A program made the position numbers and the translations under genes. 59,997 bases of DNA from Chloroflexota bacterium (GTDB taxonomy: Bacteria > Chloroflexota > Anaerolineae > DTLA01), in assembly GCA_014874485.1 (NCBI GenBank), contig JADBJK010000047.1:1-59997 (forward strand). Reading direction: 5' to 3'. This document shows positions 33,259 to 42,034 of this stretch, in pieces (the first letter of the stretch is position 1; each line of letters begins with the position of its first letter). Under the pieces are notes generated by a model, which saw nothing but the letters and a program-made list of their open reading frames with translations, searched no databases and was not told the DNA's origin.

Positions 33259-35091
33259 CTAGACCGCGGCGGCGAACTCGGTCAGGCCCAGTTCCTCCAG
33301 TTTCTGCGGCGAGGGCCTGCCGTTGGCGTCCCAGCCGCGCTTCTCGTAGTACATGTCCAGCAGGCGCTCCACGTCCTCCAGCGCCATGACCTTGCCCTTG
33401 GTGGGGCCGCTCACCACCGGCTCCTTGTAGAAGCGGGCGGGGGGCATGTCCCACGCGCGGCCAAAGCCGGGCACCTCGCGGAACCAGAACAGGCGCGTGA
33501 GGTTCCAGATGCGCTCGGAGACCTTCAGCAGGTCATCCCACGAGCGCTCCAGGCCGGTGAGCGCGGCGATGGTGGGCACGTACAGGTTCAGGTCCAGGCT
33601 CAACTCCACCCACTGCAGGCGGCACGCGCCCAGGGCGTCAAACAGCGGGCGCACATGCTGCAGGTAGATGACCCGCTCGGCCTTGTCGGGCGTAACGGTG
33701 TCGCGGCCGGTCTGGATGTCGTAGGTGATGGCCCACGAGCGGTTGTGGTGCGCGCCCACGTCGCAGGTCATGTACGACAGGAGCATGGACGGCGCGTTGT
33801 GAGATTCGTAGCCGCTGAACTCCATGCCCTTAGCCTGAATGGCGAAGACCTCGCTCCCCTTGTTGAAGACCTGGGAAGCGTGCTTGACGCCCTCGGCCAG
33901 GACCGCGCCGATGCCCTCCTTGTAGGCAATCTTCTTGAGCATGGCGAAGACGGCCTCGGCGTTGCCGAAGGTGAGTTTGATGCCGTCCGTGTCCTTGTCG
34001 GTGAGGATGCCGCGCTCGTAGCACTCCATGGCGAAGGCGATGACGTTGCCCGCCGAGATGGAGTCCAGGCCCAGGTCGTCGGCCAGGTAGTTGGCGTAGG
34101 CCACGTCCTCAATGTCGGTCAGGGCGCAGTCGCCGCCCAGGAGCGCGGTGGATTCGTACTCCGGCCCCTCCACGCGGACGCCGTACTTCTTGACGTGGGA
34201 CCACTTGCCGCAGGGGCTTGGGCAGCCGAAGCAGCCCTTGTCGGTGATAACGATCTTCTCGCGCATGACCTCGCCGCTGAGGTTCTCAAACCCCTCCAGT
34301 TGGCCGCTGGAGAAGTTGCGGGTGGGGAATGCGCCGATTTCGTTGGACCAGACGGTAACGCCCGCCGTGCCGTACCGCTGCCAGACCTGCAGGCCAGGGC
34401 TGTCCTTGCAGGCTTTGTACATGGCGCGTGCGGCCCTGCGGAAGGCTTGCACGTCGGCGACGGGGATGCTCTTGTTGCCGCGCACGGCGACGGCCTTGAC
34501 GTTCTTGGAGCCCATGACGGTGCCGACGCCGCCGCGCCCCGCCTGTCGCCCGTAGTCGGTGGTGATGCAGGCGTACTTCACGCCGTTCTCGCCGCCCGGG
34601 CCGATGGTGGCGATCTGAAACTCCTCGCCCAGGCGGTCCTTCAGAATCTTCTCGGTCTCCAGCGAGCCTTTGCCCCACAGGTCCGAGGCGTCGCGGATTT
34701 CCACCTTGTCGTTGTCAATGAAGATGTACACGGGCTTGGGGGCCTTGCCCTTGAGGATGATGGAATCGTAGCCCGCGTACTTGATTTCGGCGGTCAGGAT
34801 GCCGCCGACGTTGGAGCCGGCGTACCCGCCGGTGAGGGGCGACTTGCAGGCGATGTCCAGTTTGCCCGCGCCTGGCACCAGCGTGCCCGAAAGGGGGCCA
34901 GGGGAGAAGATGAGCAGGTTGTCGGGCCCCAGCGGGTCGGCGCCGCGGGGCATTTCGGTGAACAGGAAGTAGATTCCGAAGCCGCGCCCGCCCAGGAACT
35001 TCTCGGCCAGTTTGGGGTCGGTGGGCTCGGTGGTGATGGAGCCGGTGGTCAGGTCAATGCGCAGGATGTTTCCGCCGTATCCGTATAGCAT
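33259..35091 (-). CDS. Aldehyde:ferredoxin oxidoreductase (tungsten-type)
   Basis: A 610-residue AOR-family enzyme that oxidises aldehydes to acids and reduces ferredoxin. The N-terminal domain has GNILRIDLTTGSI and SPGPLSGTLVPGAGK for pterin binding. Three 4Fe-4S ligands are C287-x2-C290-x3-C294 (CFGCPSPCGKW), and the fourth is the cysteine of LGACRLQW near residue 490. Length matches the Pyrococcus AOR class. It lies between a four-cluster ferredoxin gene (10 bp upstream) and the moaD-like gene (4 bp downstream). The substrate is not evident; the nearby aminotransferase suggests amino-acid-derived aldehydes. Confidence 0.93.
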   Translation of the reverse strand: MLYGYGGNILRIDLTTGSITTEPTDPKLAEKFLGGRGFGIYFLFTEMPRGADPLGPDNLLIFSPGPLSGTLVPGAGKLDIACKSPLTGGYAGSNVGGILTAEIKYAGYDSIILKGKAPKPVYIFIDNDKVEIRDASDLWGKGSLETEKILKDRLGEEFQIATIGPGGENGVKYACITTDYGRQAGRGGVGTVMGSKNVKAVAVRGNKSIPVADVQAFRRAARAMYKACKDSPGLQVWQRYGTAGVTVWSNEIGAFPTRNFSSGQLEGFENLSGEVMREKIVITDKGCFGCPSPCGKWSHVKKYGVRVEGPEYESTALLGGDCALTDIEDVAYANYLADDLGLDSISAGNVIAFAMECYERGILTDKDTDGIKLTFGNAEAVFAMLKKIAYKEGIGAVLAEGVKHASQVFNKGSEVFAIQAKGMEFSGYESHNAPSMLLSYMTCDVGAHHNRSWAITYDIQTGRDTVTPDKAERVIYLQHVRPLFDALGACRLQWVELSLDLNLYVPTIAALTGLERSWDDLLKVSERIWNLTRLFWFREVPGFGRAWDMPPARFYKEPVVSGPTKGKVMALEDVERLLDMYYEKRGWDANGRPSPQKLEELGLTEFAAAV

Positions 35092-35101
35092 GGCTCACCT
35101 C

Positions 35102-35485
35102 CTACTCAATCCACAGGACGGACATGCCGCAGTGGGCGACGCACTGGCCGCAGCGGATGCACTTAAATGGCGCCTCGCGGTCGGGGTGGACGAAGATGAC
35201 GCCCTCGGGGCAGGCCTCCACGCAGGCCATGCAGGCGATGCACTTCTCGGGATCAATGTCGTACACCCCCTTCTTGTCCACGGGGATGGCATCCACGGGA
35301 CACACTTCGGCGCACGTGCCGCACTGGGTGCAGGTCCGGACTTCAAAGACACCGGGGTCGGGGAAATGGGGGTGAATCGCCAGGCGTGCCTTCTTGGGGT
35401 TGTTCTCGCCGAAGTTGGCCAGGGAGCAAGCCACCTGGCACGCCCGACAGCCACAACACTTGCTGCTGTCCGCTCTCAGATGCAT
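35102..35485 (-). CDS. Multi-cluster 4Fe-4S ferredoxin, likely AOR electron partner
   Basis: A 127-residue polyferredoxin with four Cys clusters: CCGCRACQVAC, CTQCGTCAEVCP, CIACMACVEACP and CIRCGQCVAHCG. This pattern fits the HycB/AOR-B type subunit that carries electrons from aldehyde or formate oxidoreductases. It is first in the operon, with a good promoter upstream and AAAGGAGAGG before the ATG. It has no membrane segment or signal. Confidence 0.92.
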   Translation of the reverse strand: MHLRADSSKCCGCRACQVACSLANFGENNPKKARLAIHPHFPDPGVFEVRTCTQCGTCAEVCPVDAIPVDKKGVYDIDPEKCIACMACVEACPEGVIFVHPDREAPFKCIRCGQCVAHCGMSVLWIE

Positions 35486-35541
35486 CTTGTCCTCTCCTTT
35501 GAAGGCTTGGTTCTGAAGGCTCGCAGGTGATAACTGCGTTG

Positions 35542-35570
35542 AGGATACCCGAACTTGGTGGAATTGTCAA
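35542..35570 (-). promoter_or_regulatory. Promoter of the ferredoxin-AOR-moaD operon
   Basis: On the minus strand, TTGACA (35565-35570), 17 bases and TATCCT (35542-35547). It adjoins the repeat island on its upstream side. Confidence 0.7.
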
Positions 35571-35574
35571 AGCG

Positions 35575-36510
35575 GGCGGGGGCGGGCGTTCGGATCACGA
35601 AAGCCGCGAAAGGGCGCGAAAGGCGCGAAATGGGGGCCGCGCGGGGGTGGCGCGCGGGCCGCGCGGGGCTGAACCCCCGCGCTGAAAGGGCGAAGCCCCG
35701 CTGGGGCTGGGCGCAGCCCGCAGGGCTTTGCCTATTCAGCCCGATGCTTCAGCGTCGGGCGGGGGCGGGCGTTCGGATCACGAAACTCGCGAAAGGGGGC
35801 GAAATGCGCGAAATGGGGGCCGCGCGGGGGCGGCGCGCGGGCCGCGCGGGGCTGAACCCCCGCGCTGAATGAACGAAGCCCCGCTGGGGCTGGGCGCAGC
35901 CCGCAGGGCCTTGCCTATTCAGCCCGATGCTTCAGCGTCGGGCGGGGGCGGGCATTTGGATCACGAAATCCGCGAAAGGGCGCGAAAGGCGCGAAATGGG
36001 AGCCGCGCGGGGTGGCGCGCGGGGGTGAACCCCCGCGCTGAATGAACGAAGCCCCGCCGGGGCTGGGCGCAGCCCGCAGGGCCTTGCCTATTCAGCCCGA
36101 TGCTTCAGCGTCGGGCGGGGGCGGGCAGGCGTTCGGATCGCGAAACTCGCGAAAGGGGGCGAAATGCGCGAAATGGGGGCCGCGCGGGGGTGGCGCGCGG
36201 GGGTGAACCCCCGCGCTGAATGAACGAAGCCCCGCTGGGGCTGGGGCGTGCGTGGGGGGAGGGCCAGGGTGAGGGGCAAACCTGCGACGCACCTCCGAGG
36301 TGCGTCGCAGGTGCAATCTCCGCCCCTACGGGCAGCCCGCAGGCCTTTGTCCCTTCGGCCCGACGGCTTTAGCCGCGGGCGGCGGGACCGCGCGGGGGTG
36401 GCGCGCGGGAGGGCTGGCCCCGCCGTCCCCTCTCCCGCCGGGAGAGGGCTAGGGTGAGGGGCGTTCGGATCACGAAATCCGCAAACCTGCGACGCACCCC
36501 GTAGGCGCGT
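35575..36510. repeat. Large mosaic repeat island (family A in reverse, families E and others)
   Basis: Four tandem ~185-bp blocks (about 35575, 35760, 35945 and 36115). Each holds a CGGATCACGAAAxxCGCGAAAGG tract, a GCGCGGGGCTGAACCCCCGCGC-type hairpin and a family A unit in inverse orientation to that at 75-905. A family E palindrome follows at 36280-36312, then a further unit and a CCCTCTCCC-CCGGGAGAGGG hairpin (about 36418-36450). No gene is supported in the 1.05-kb gap 35486-36536. Confidence 0.85.
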
Positions 36511-36536
36511 TGCAGGGGCACTCCGCTCCGCCGGCA

Positions 36537-37358
36537 TCACCGGCTCAGGCGGGCCGGTCCCCACCGCGCCACGACCACCGCCACCGCGACGGCCAACAGG
36601 AGCACCGTGAACCCGATGATTGCCAAGTTGACCTGCATGGCCGGCAGCACGATCCAGATGGACCAGTTCATGGCGGCGTGGAACAGCAAGGCGGCCAGCA
36701 CGCTGCCTCCTGTGTTGTTGTATATCCACGTGAACAGGATGCTGACCAGGATGATTTCAGGCGCGAGCGCGAGGAACAGCCCCAAGCCGTTCGCCATGAA
36801 CCTGCCCGGGACGAAGGCCAGCGGCAGGTGCCACAACCACCACAGGACGCCCAGGACGAGGCTCGCGGCCAGTGCGTTGAAGCGCCCTTGCAGGCGGGGC
36901 AGGGCGTAGCCGCGCCACCCGAACTCCTCCTGCAGCGGCCCCGCGGTCAGCAGGACCACCACGAAGCCGATGATGGCGAAGGGCGGATTGGACAGCACCG
37001 ACGTGTCCAGCGGCGTCGCCCCAACGGCCACGGACAGCAGAACGCCGCCCGCGAAGATGACCGGCGGCAGGAGCAGGATGGGCACGAGCCACACCTTGCG
37101 AAAGCGCGCGTCCACGCCACGCTTGAGCAGGGCGACCACGGCCTTCCACCCGCCGCCGGCCAACGAGAGAATCAGAGCGGCGACCAGTGGGCCAAACGCG
37201 GCGGGGTTGAGCGGCCCAGATAGGAACGCGGCCAGGCCCTGGGGGATGGCGAGGCCATTGGCGGCCAGCGCCTGGGGAATCCAGAACAACCAGGAGAATG
37301 CATAGGTGAGCAGGAAGAATCCCACGATGCGATTGGGGGCATGGGCCTTGTCGGTCAT
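36537..37358 (-). CDS. CPBP-family intramembrane metalloprotease (Abi/CAAX type)
   Basis: A 273-residue membrane protein with about eight hydrophobic segments. Conserved motifs are LQEEFGWRGY (EExxxR), WWLWHLPLAF (FxxxH) and LFHAAMNWSIW (HxxxN). These are the metal-site motifs of CPBP proteases, which process prenylated or other membrane substrates. The ATG at 37358 has AAGGAGG upstream. No bacteriocin genes are near, so a self-immunity role has no support. Confidence 0.88.
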   Translation of the reverse strand: MTDKAHAPNRIVGFFLLTYAFSWLFWIPQALAANGLAIPQGLAAFLSGPLNPAAFGPLVAALILSLAGGGWKAVVALLKRGVDARFRKVWLVPILLLPPVIFAGGVLLSVAVGATPLDTSVLSNPPFAIIGFVVVLLTAGPLQEEFGWRGYALPRLQGRFNALAASLVLGVLWWLWHLPLAFVPGRFMANGLGLFLALAPEIILVSILFTWIYNNTGGSVLAALLFHAAMNWSIWIVLPAMQVNLAIIGFTVLLLAVAVAVVVARWGPARLSR

Positions 37359-37400
37359 AGGCTGCTTACCTCCTTGTGGGTTTTGTGGTTGCCGCGTCGC

Positions 37401-37429
37401 ATTGTAGCGGATTGAGTTCCGGCGCGCAA
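37401..37429 (-). promoter_or_regulatory. Promoter of the CPBP protease
   Basis: On the minus strand, TTGCGC (37424-37429), 17 bases and TACAAT (37401-37406). Confidence 0.55.
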
Positions 37430-37708
37430 CCCGTGCCGACACGGGTTGCCTCTTTATCGTGGGGTCGGGACATCCGGCCCGTGCAATTCGGTGCCATGCT
37501 GGGCGCAGCGGAGCACCACGGGCGGGAACCGCGTCTGGGCGCGCATGTCCGCGAATTCCCCTCCGCGCCGATTGACGCCCGTTCGCGGCTTCTTCTGTCA
37601 TATTGAGCCGAAGGCGAAGCACCGCGGTTGGCGAGATTCTCCGCAGCGTAGCCGCTCAAAATCACGGTGAGCGACGGACCTCAGAACCGAATCCGCCATG
37701 CTCGCGGA

Positions 37709-37737
37709 TTGACGCCGGGGGCGCTTTGGCATATACT
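37709..37737 (+). promoter_or_regulatory. Promoter of corA
   Basis: TTGACG (37709-37714), 17 bases and TATACT (37732-37737). It lies 192 bases before the corA start and so produces a long leader. A family D-like repeat is just upstream (37595-37680). Confidence 0.6.
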
Positions 37738-37744
37738 GCTCTTG

Positions 37745-37920
37745 CGGCACAGTGCGGCGAAGGCTCGGACCCGGTCCGGTGACCGTGGCGACCTGCCTTA
37801 GCATCCCCTGCTCCGCCCTTCCGCAGAGTGCCGCAGCGGCCTTGCCCGCGCCCGCCGCGTTCCCCAAGGCCCTGATCGCCCGGCCACGCACCTACCCTGC
37901 TGGCCTGCGCAGACGAGGAG
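37745..37920 (+). promoter_or_regulatory. Long corA leader, possible structured RNA
   Basis: About 175 nt of GC-rich leader without a supported gene. TGCGGCAC (37743-37750) can pair with GTGCCGCA (37828-37835), and GGACC/GGTCC form a local stem. It does not show the M-box signature known to me. A magnesium- or ion-responsive element is possible but weakly supported. Confidence 0.3.
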
Positions 37921-37929
37921 GTGAAGCCC

Positions 37930-38859
37930 ATGATCACGATTTACCGAACACAAGATGGAATCCTGCAGACCGTAAGCGAGCCAACGCCCGGCTGCTGGAT
38001 CAATGTGGTAGACCCGACGCCCGACGAAATCGCGCGCCTCCAGGAATGGGGCTTCCCTCAGGACTTCCTCACGCCGCCCCTGGACCTGGACGAGCGGCCG
38101 CGCACCGAAAAGGAGGACGGCGAGGTTCTGATCGTCCTGCGCATCCCGTGCTTCCAGGGCGAAACGTCCGACATCCCCTACGCCACGCTGCCTCTGGGCA
38201 TCGTCCTCACCGACAGATGCGTGGTTACCGTTTGCAAGCGCGAGAATGGCGCGATCCAGGAACTCCTCGCCGGCAGGGTCAAGGGCCTGTCCACTGCCAA
38301 GCGTAACCGCCTGGTGCTGCACCTGCTGCTGCGGATCGCCGCGCGCTACCTGAACTACCTGCGGGAAATCAATCGCGCCGTGGAACTCGTGGAGGACAAG
38401 TTGCAGGCGTCCATGCGCAACCGCGAGGTGCTGGAACTGCTCAAGTACCAGAAGAGCCTGACCTACTTCACCACCGCGCTCAAGTCCAATGAGTTGGTAC
38501 TCCAGCGGCTCCAGCGCAGCCAACTGTTTCACATGTACCCGGAGGACGAGGACTTGCTGGAGGACGCCCTGACCGAAACCCAGCAGGCAATTGAAATGAC
38601 CAACATCTCGGCCAACATCCTCAGCCAGATGATGGATGCCTTCGCGTCCATCATCTCCAACAACCTGAACGTGGTCATGAAGTTCCTGGCGTCGGTTACC
38701 ATTGTCCTGGCGCTGCCGACCATGATCGCCAGTTACTACGGGATGAATGTGAGCCTGCCGCTGCAGGAACATCCGGCGGCATTTCTTGCCATCCTGGGAG
38801 TATCGGCTCTGGTGTCGCTGGTGGTGGTATTGGTTTTCTGGCGGAAGGACTGGTTCTAG
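37930..38859 (+). CDS. corA: CorA-family divalent cation transporter
   Basis: A 309-residue inner-membrane channel for Mg2+ (or Co2+/Ni2+). The C-terminal pair of membrane segments encloses YGMNVSLPL, the GMN selectivity motif, and the protein ends in the basic WRKDWF. The long N-terminal cytoplasmic domain has the helical region LLRIAARYLNYLREINRAVE. ATG 37930 fits GAGGAGG (37914-37920) better than GTG 37921. Confidence 0.93.
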   Translation: MITIYRTQDGILQTVSEPTPGCWINVVDPTPDEIARLQEWGFPQDFLTPPLDLDERPRTEKEDGEVLIVLRIPCFQGETSDIPYATLPLGIVLTDRCVVTVCKRENGAIQELLAGRVKGLSTAKRNRLVLHLLLRIAARYLNYLREINRAVELVEDKLQASMRNREVLELLKYQKSLTYFTTALKSNELVLQRLQRSQLFHMYPEDEDLLEDALTETQQAIEMTNISANILSQMMDAFASIISNNLNVVMKFLASVTIVLALPTMIASYYGMNVSLPLQEHPAAFLAILGVSALVSLVVVLVFWRKDWF

Positions 38860-38876
38860 CCCGCCCGCGCCGCGCG

Positions 38877-38905
38877 TTGTTCGCCAACCGTTTCTATGCT
38901 ACAAT
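38877..38905 (+). promoter_or_regulatory. Promoter of the restriction-modification operon
   Basis: TTGTTC (38877-38882), 17 bases and TACAAT (38900-38905), 40 bases before the methyltransferase start. No control-protein gene or C-box is seen. Confidence 0.6.
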
Positions 38906-38945
38906 GGATGTGCATCCAAAGACCTCGTGAGGCCAGACGAGTATC

Positions 38946-40175
38946 ATGTTGACAAACGAGGAGAAACGGGTTGTGCTCTATGCGGCCGACGTGCCGCCGA
39001 CCGTCGCCAGCGAAGTAACGCCCGACACGCCACTGGAGTCGCTCAACCTCAACTGGCGCGAGCGGGACCTGCCCGAACGCGAACGTACCAAGCACGTCCA
39101 TCGGCTGCACCCCTACTTGGGGAAGTTCATCCCGCAGTTGGTGGAAATCTTTCTGCGCAAGTACTTCCGTCCCGGGCAGACTGTGCTGGATCCCTTCTGC
39201 GGCTCTGGGACGACGCTGGTCCAGGCCAACGAGTTGGGCATCCATGCGCTGGGCTACGACGTGTCGGCATTCAATGTCTTGCTGTGCCGCGCCAAGACCG
39301 CGCGATACGACTACGCGCGGCTGCGCAGGGAGGTTCTGGGCATCCTGGAGCGTGTCCGCCCAGTGGCCCAGCAGGCGAACCGCCAATTGAGCCTCTGGGA
39401 AGAAGAAACGGTTCACGACGCCTCGCTGTCTGATACCGACAACGCCTACCTTCGGCTGTGGTTCGCGCCGCAAGCCCTGCGCGAGTTGCTCGCCTATCGG
39501 CACTGGATTGAGGCGGGTGGCTACGAGTACAAGGACCTGCTGAGGGTTATCCTGTCGCGATCGGCCCGCTCTGCCCGCCTGACGACCCACTTTGACCTGG
39601 ACTTCCCGAAGAAGCCCCAGACCGAGCCGTATTACTGCTACAAGCACTCGCGTATCTGCCAGCCGACGACCGAGGCGTTCAAGTTCCTTCACCGCTACAG
39701 CCTGGATACGCTCCGCCGCGTGCGGGAGTTTGCGGCGCTGCGCACCGATGCAACGGTAACCGTCGTCCATGCGGACTCGCGTACGGCCGACTTTCCCCCT
39801 ATAGACGGCGTCATCACCAGCCCGCCCTATGTGGGCCTGATTGACTACCACGAGCAGCACGCCTACGCGTACCATCTGCTGGGCCTGGACGACGCGCGCG
39901 AAAAGGAGATCGGCGCCGCGGCCAACGGTTCCAGCCAGCGCGCCAAGAGGCAGTACCAGCAGGACATCGCCGAGGTCTTCCGCCGCTGCCTGGCGGCGAT
40001 GCCCTCGGGCGGGCGGCTCATCGTCGTGGCGGGCGACCGCGAGAACCTGTACGGGGAGATCGCGGCGATGGTCGGCGTGGAGGTGGAGGCCATCCTCCAG
40101 CGCCACGTGAACCGCCGCACGGGACGCCGCGCCAGCGCGTTTTTTGAGTCCGTGTTCATATGGCGGAAGCCGTGA
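38946..40175 (+). CDS. Type II DNA methyltransferase (amino-methylating)
   Basis: A 409-residue SAM-dependent enzyme. The SAM motif is LDPFCGSGTT (81-90) and the catalytic motif is TSPPYVG (291-297), so they come in I-then-IV order with a ~200-residue target-recognition insert between. TSPPY is commoner in N4-cytosine enzymes, so m4C or m5-independent amino methylation is likely. A conserved HPYLGKFIPQLVE precedes motif I. It is followed 7 bp later by the restriction nuclease gene and should protect the same site. Confidence 0.9.
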   Translation: MLTNEEKRVVLYAADVPPTVASEVTPDTPLESLNLNWRERDLPERERTKHVHRLHPYLGKFIPQLVEIFLRKYFRPGQTVLDPFCGSGTTLVQANELGIHALGYDVSAFNVLLCRAKTARYDYARLRREVLGILERVRPVAQQANRQLSLWEEETVHDASLSDTDNAYLRLWFAPQALRELLAYRHWIEAGGYEYKDLLRVILSRSARSARLTTHFDLDFPKKPQTEPYYCYKHSRICQPTTEAFKFLHRYSLDTLRRVREFAALRTDATVTVVHADSRTADFPPIDGVITSPPYVGLIDYHEQHAYAYHLLGLDDAREKEIGAAANGSSQRAKRQYQQDIAEVFRRCLAAMPSGGRLIVVAGDRENLYGEIAAMVGVEVEAILQRHVNRRTGRRASAFFESVFIWRKP

Positions 40176-40182
40176 GGGAGAT

Positions 40183-41028
40183 ATGCCCAAGAAAGCCATC
40201 AGCACCGAGACACGCGCGAAGATCAAGGGCTACCTGGAAGGCTTCATTGAGAACGTGGTGCGCGACTACAAGGGGCGACCCATTCCTGCTCTGGACTCCC
40301 CATCTGCATACCTGGCGAAGTCGTCCCCGCGAGGCCAGTTGAAGCCGTTTCATGCCGCCATCATCCCGCCCGAACTGATGCGGGTGAGTGCCTTTGAGCG
40401 AGGCTTCAGCACAGCCCTCGGCACTACATTTGAGGAATGCGCCCGCCTGATCGCGCTGGAGCACCACGCCGACGCGCAGCGTGGGCACGCTCTCGTGGGC
40501 GAGGTCAGCCTTGCAGCGCTCGGCGAGATAGAGAGTCAGGTGGCAGCGTCAGAGGAGGCTGCGACCCGAGGCGAGCATCCGCCACCTTTGGCGCAGATGA
40601 TTCAGCGCGTCCTGGACGCCCGCAGGGACGACGACTTGGAAAGGCGCGGCACGCGCGCGGACTTGTATGTTCTGAGCAGAAGCGGCGTGCGCCTGTTCTT
40701 TGAGATGAAATCGCCCCAGCCTAACAAGGGCCAATGTCTGGAAGTAACCCAACGCATTCTGCGAATCCACCTCTTGCTGGGCCAGGCCAGGCCGACCGTG
40801 CAAGCCTATTATGCCATGGCCTACAACCCTTACGGCCCGACGCGCGCCGAATATCGGTGGTCTTTCGGTCGCATGTACATGCCCTTTGCCGACGCCGTGC
40901 TCATCGGACACGAGTTTTGGGACATCATCGGCGGCCCCACTGCCTACGCGGAGTTGCTGGACATCTACCAGGAGGTGGGGCGCGAGAAAGGCAAGTACAT
41001 GCTGGACACTCTGGCCTTTGGGTTCTAG
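40183..41028 (+). CDS. TdeIII-like type II restriction endonuclease
   Basis: A 281-residue PD-(D/E)xK nuclease. The catalytic set is D160 (RADLYV) and E174-x-K176 in FFEMKSPQPNKGQC, a segment characteristic of the TdeIII/MjaII family. As I recall it, family members cut GGNCC-type sites; the site for this enzyme is not known. The start at ATG 40183 lies in a GGGAG context, with the methyltransferase ending 7 bp before. Together they form a complete type II system. Confidence 0.85.
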   Translation: MPKKAISTETRAKIKGYLEGFIENVVRDYKGRPIPALDSPSAYLAKSSPRGQLKPFHAAIIPPELMRVSAFERGFSTALGTTFEECARLIALEHHADAQRGHALVGEVSLAALGEIESQVAASEEAATRGEHPPPLAQMIQRVLDARRDDDLERRGTRADLYVLSRSGVRLFFEMKSPQPNKGQCLEVTQRILRIHLLLGQARPTVQAYYAMAYNPYGPTRAEYRWSFGRMYMPFADAVLIGHEFWDIIGGPTAYAELLDIYQEVGREKGKYMLDTLAFGF

Positions 41029-41092
41029 CCCGCACTTATCAAGCCCTGCGACCTGCGCTACGCTGCCCGCGAAATCCCAGCGGGAGGCCACC

Positions 41093-41998
41093 ATGCTGCG
41101 CAGGGCTATCGTCCGCTCGTTTGACGCCGAAGCGCGCGTCGCCGTTGTGGAGTACTGGGGCGACGCCGACCGCCGCACGGAGTCGGTGCGCGCCGCTACC
41201 CATCTGGACGCCGACATGCTCGCCCCACGCACGCCGGTGGAGGTCTGGGCCAACCCCGCCGACCCGCCCGACCAGGCCGTCATCGTGGCATCGCGGGCAG
41301 CGCCCGCCAGCCCCGACCAGACCATCATGCACGCGCACGACCGGCTGGACAACGCCTTCGGCCCGGCATCGCTGGCCTCCCGCTGGTACAACCGCGTTGC
41401 CGCGCCCCTGTCCCCCGATATCCACGACGCCGAGTTCACGACTAGCCCCATCGGCTCCAACGGTTGGGCGTGGGCTGCGGAGCCCGTCGCGGCCACCGGC
41501 TCGGGCTGGAACCTGTCCTGGTATCCCCACTGGCTGTACGTGTGGCAGTCCACGACCGCCAACCCCAACCCCGCCGAACTGCGCTGCACCGACCCGGGCA
41601 ACCTGCCGCGCTACAAGATGACCGTGGTGTTTTTCTACCCCGCCACCAGCGCCAAACTCGTCCTGCGCTCGGTCAAGGATGCCGGCAACTACACCGAGTT
41701 TGAAATGTCCAGCGCGGGCATCAAGGCGTACAAGTGCATCGGCGGCGTCCGCACCCAGATTGGGAGCACGGTTCCCATCTACCCGATGTACTACTTCCTC
41801 ATCCTGGGCAACCACCCATCCACCGACTACCTGACGTGGCAGTGGGGCACGCCCTGGGGTGCGGGGTTCGTCAACTTGCCCGCCGATTCGTCGCCGGGAC
41901 TGCGTGCCGCCGACATCGCCTACTTCTCGCTCCAGTTCTACCGTGGCACGATAAACTTTGAGACGTTCCTGGTGGACGCGGTGCGGTTCTGGGCGTAG
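41093..41998 (+). CDS. Orphan phage-tail-like protein (uncertain)
   Basis: A 301-residue protein; GGGAGG precedes the ATG. Residues 1-70 are a small beta-rich domain (VEYWGDADRRTESVR, VEVWANPADPPDQAVIVASR) like those at the start of phage or tail-associated proteins. The remaining ~200 residues are rich in Trp, Tyr, Thr and Asn (SWYPHWLYVWQ, MTVVFFYPATSAKLVL) and look like a lectin-type beta-sandwich. No other phage genes are adjacent. A surface or carbohydrate-binding role is possible. It lies directly after the restriction operon and before a repeat block. Confidence 0.45.
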   Translation: MLRRAIVRSFDAEARVAVVEYWGDADRRTESVRAATHLDADMLAPRTPVEVWANPADPPDQAVIVASRAAPASPDQTIMHAHDRLDNAFGPASLASRWYNRVAAPLSPDIHDAEFTTSPIGSNGWAWAAEPVAATGSGWNLSWYPHWLYVWQSTTANPNPAELRCTDPGNLPRYKMTVVFFYPATSAKLVLRSVKDAGNYTEFEMSSAGIKAYKCIGGVRTQIGSTVPIYPMYYFLILGNHPSTDYLTWQWGTPWGAGFVNLPADSSPGLRAADIAYFSLQFYRGTINFETFLVDAVRFWA

Positions 41999-42034
41999 GA
42001 TGGCTGGTGCTGGACCGCAGGGGTTCTTGATGGT

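Noticed and set aside
37745-37920. M-box magnesium riboswitch upstream of corA
   Set aside because: The conserved M-box opening segment is not recognisable; only generic GC-rich pairing is seen.
11972-41998. A single degraded prophage spanning the two phage-like genes
   Set aside because: The genes are 27 kb apart with many intact housekeeping genes between them, and there is no integrase, terminase, portal or attachment-site pair.
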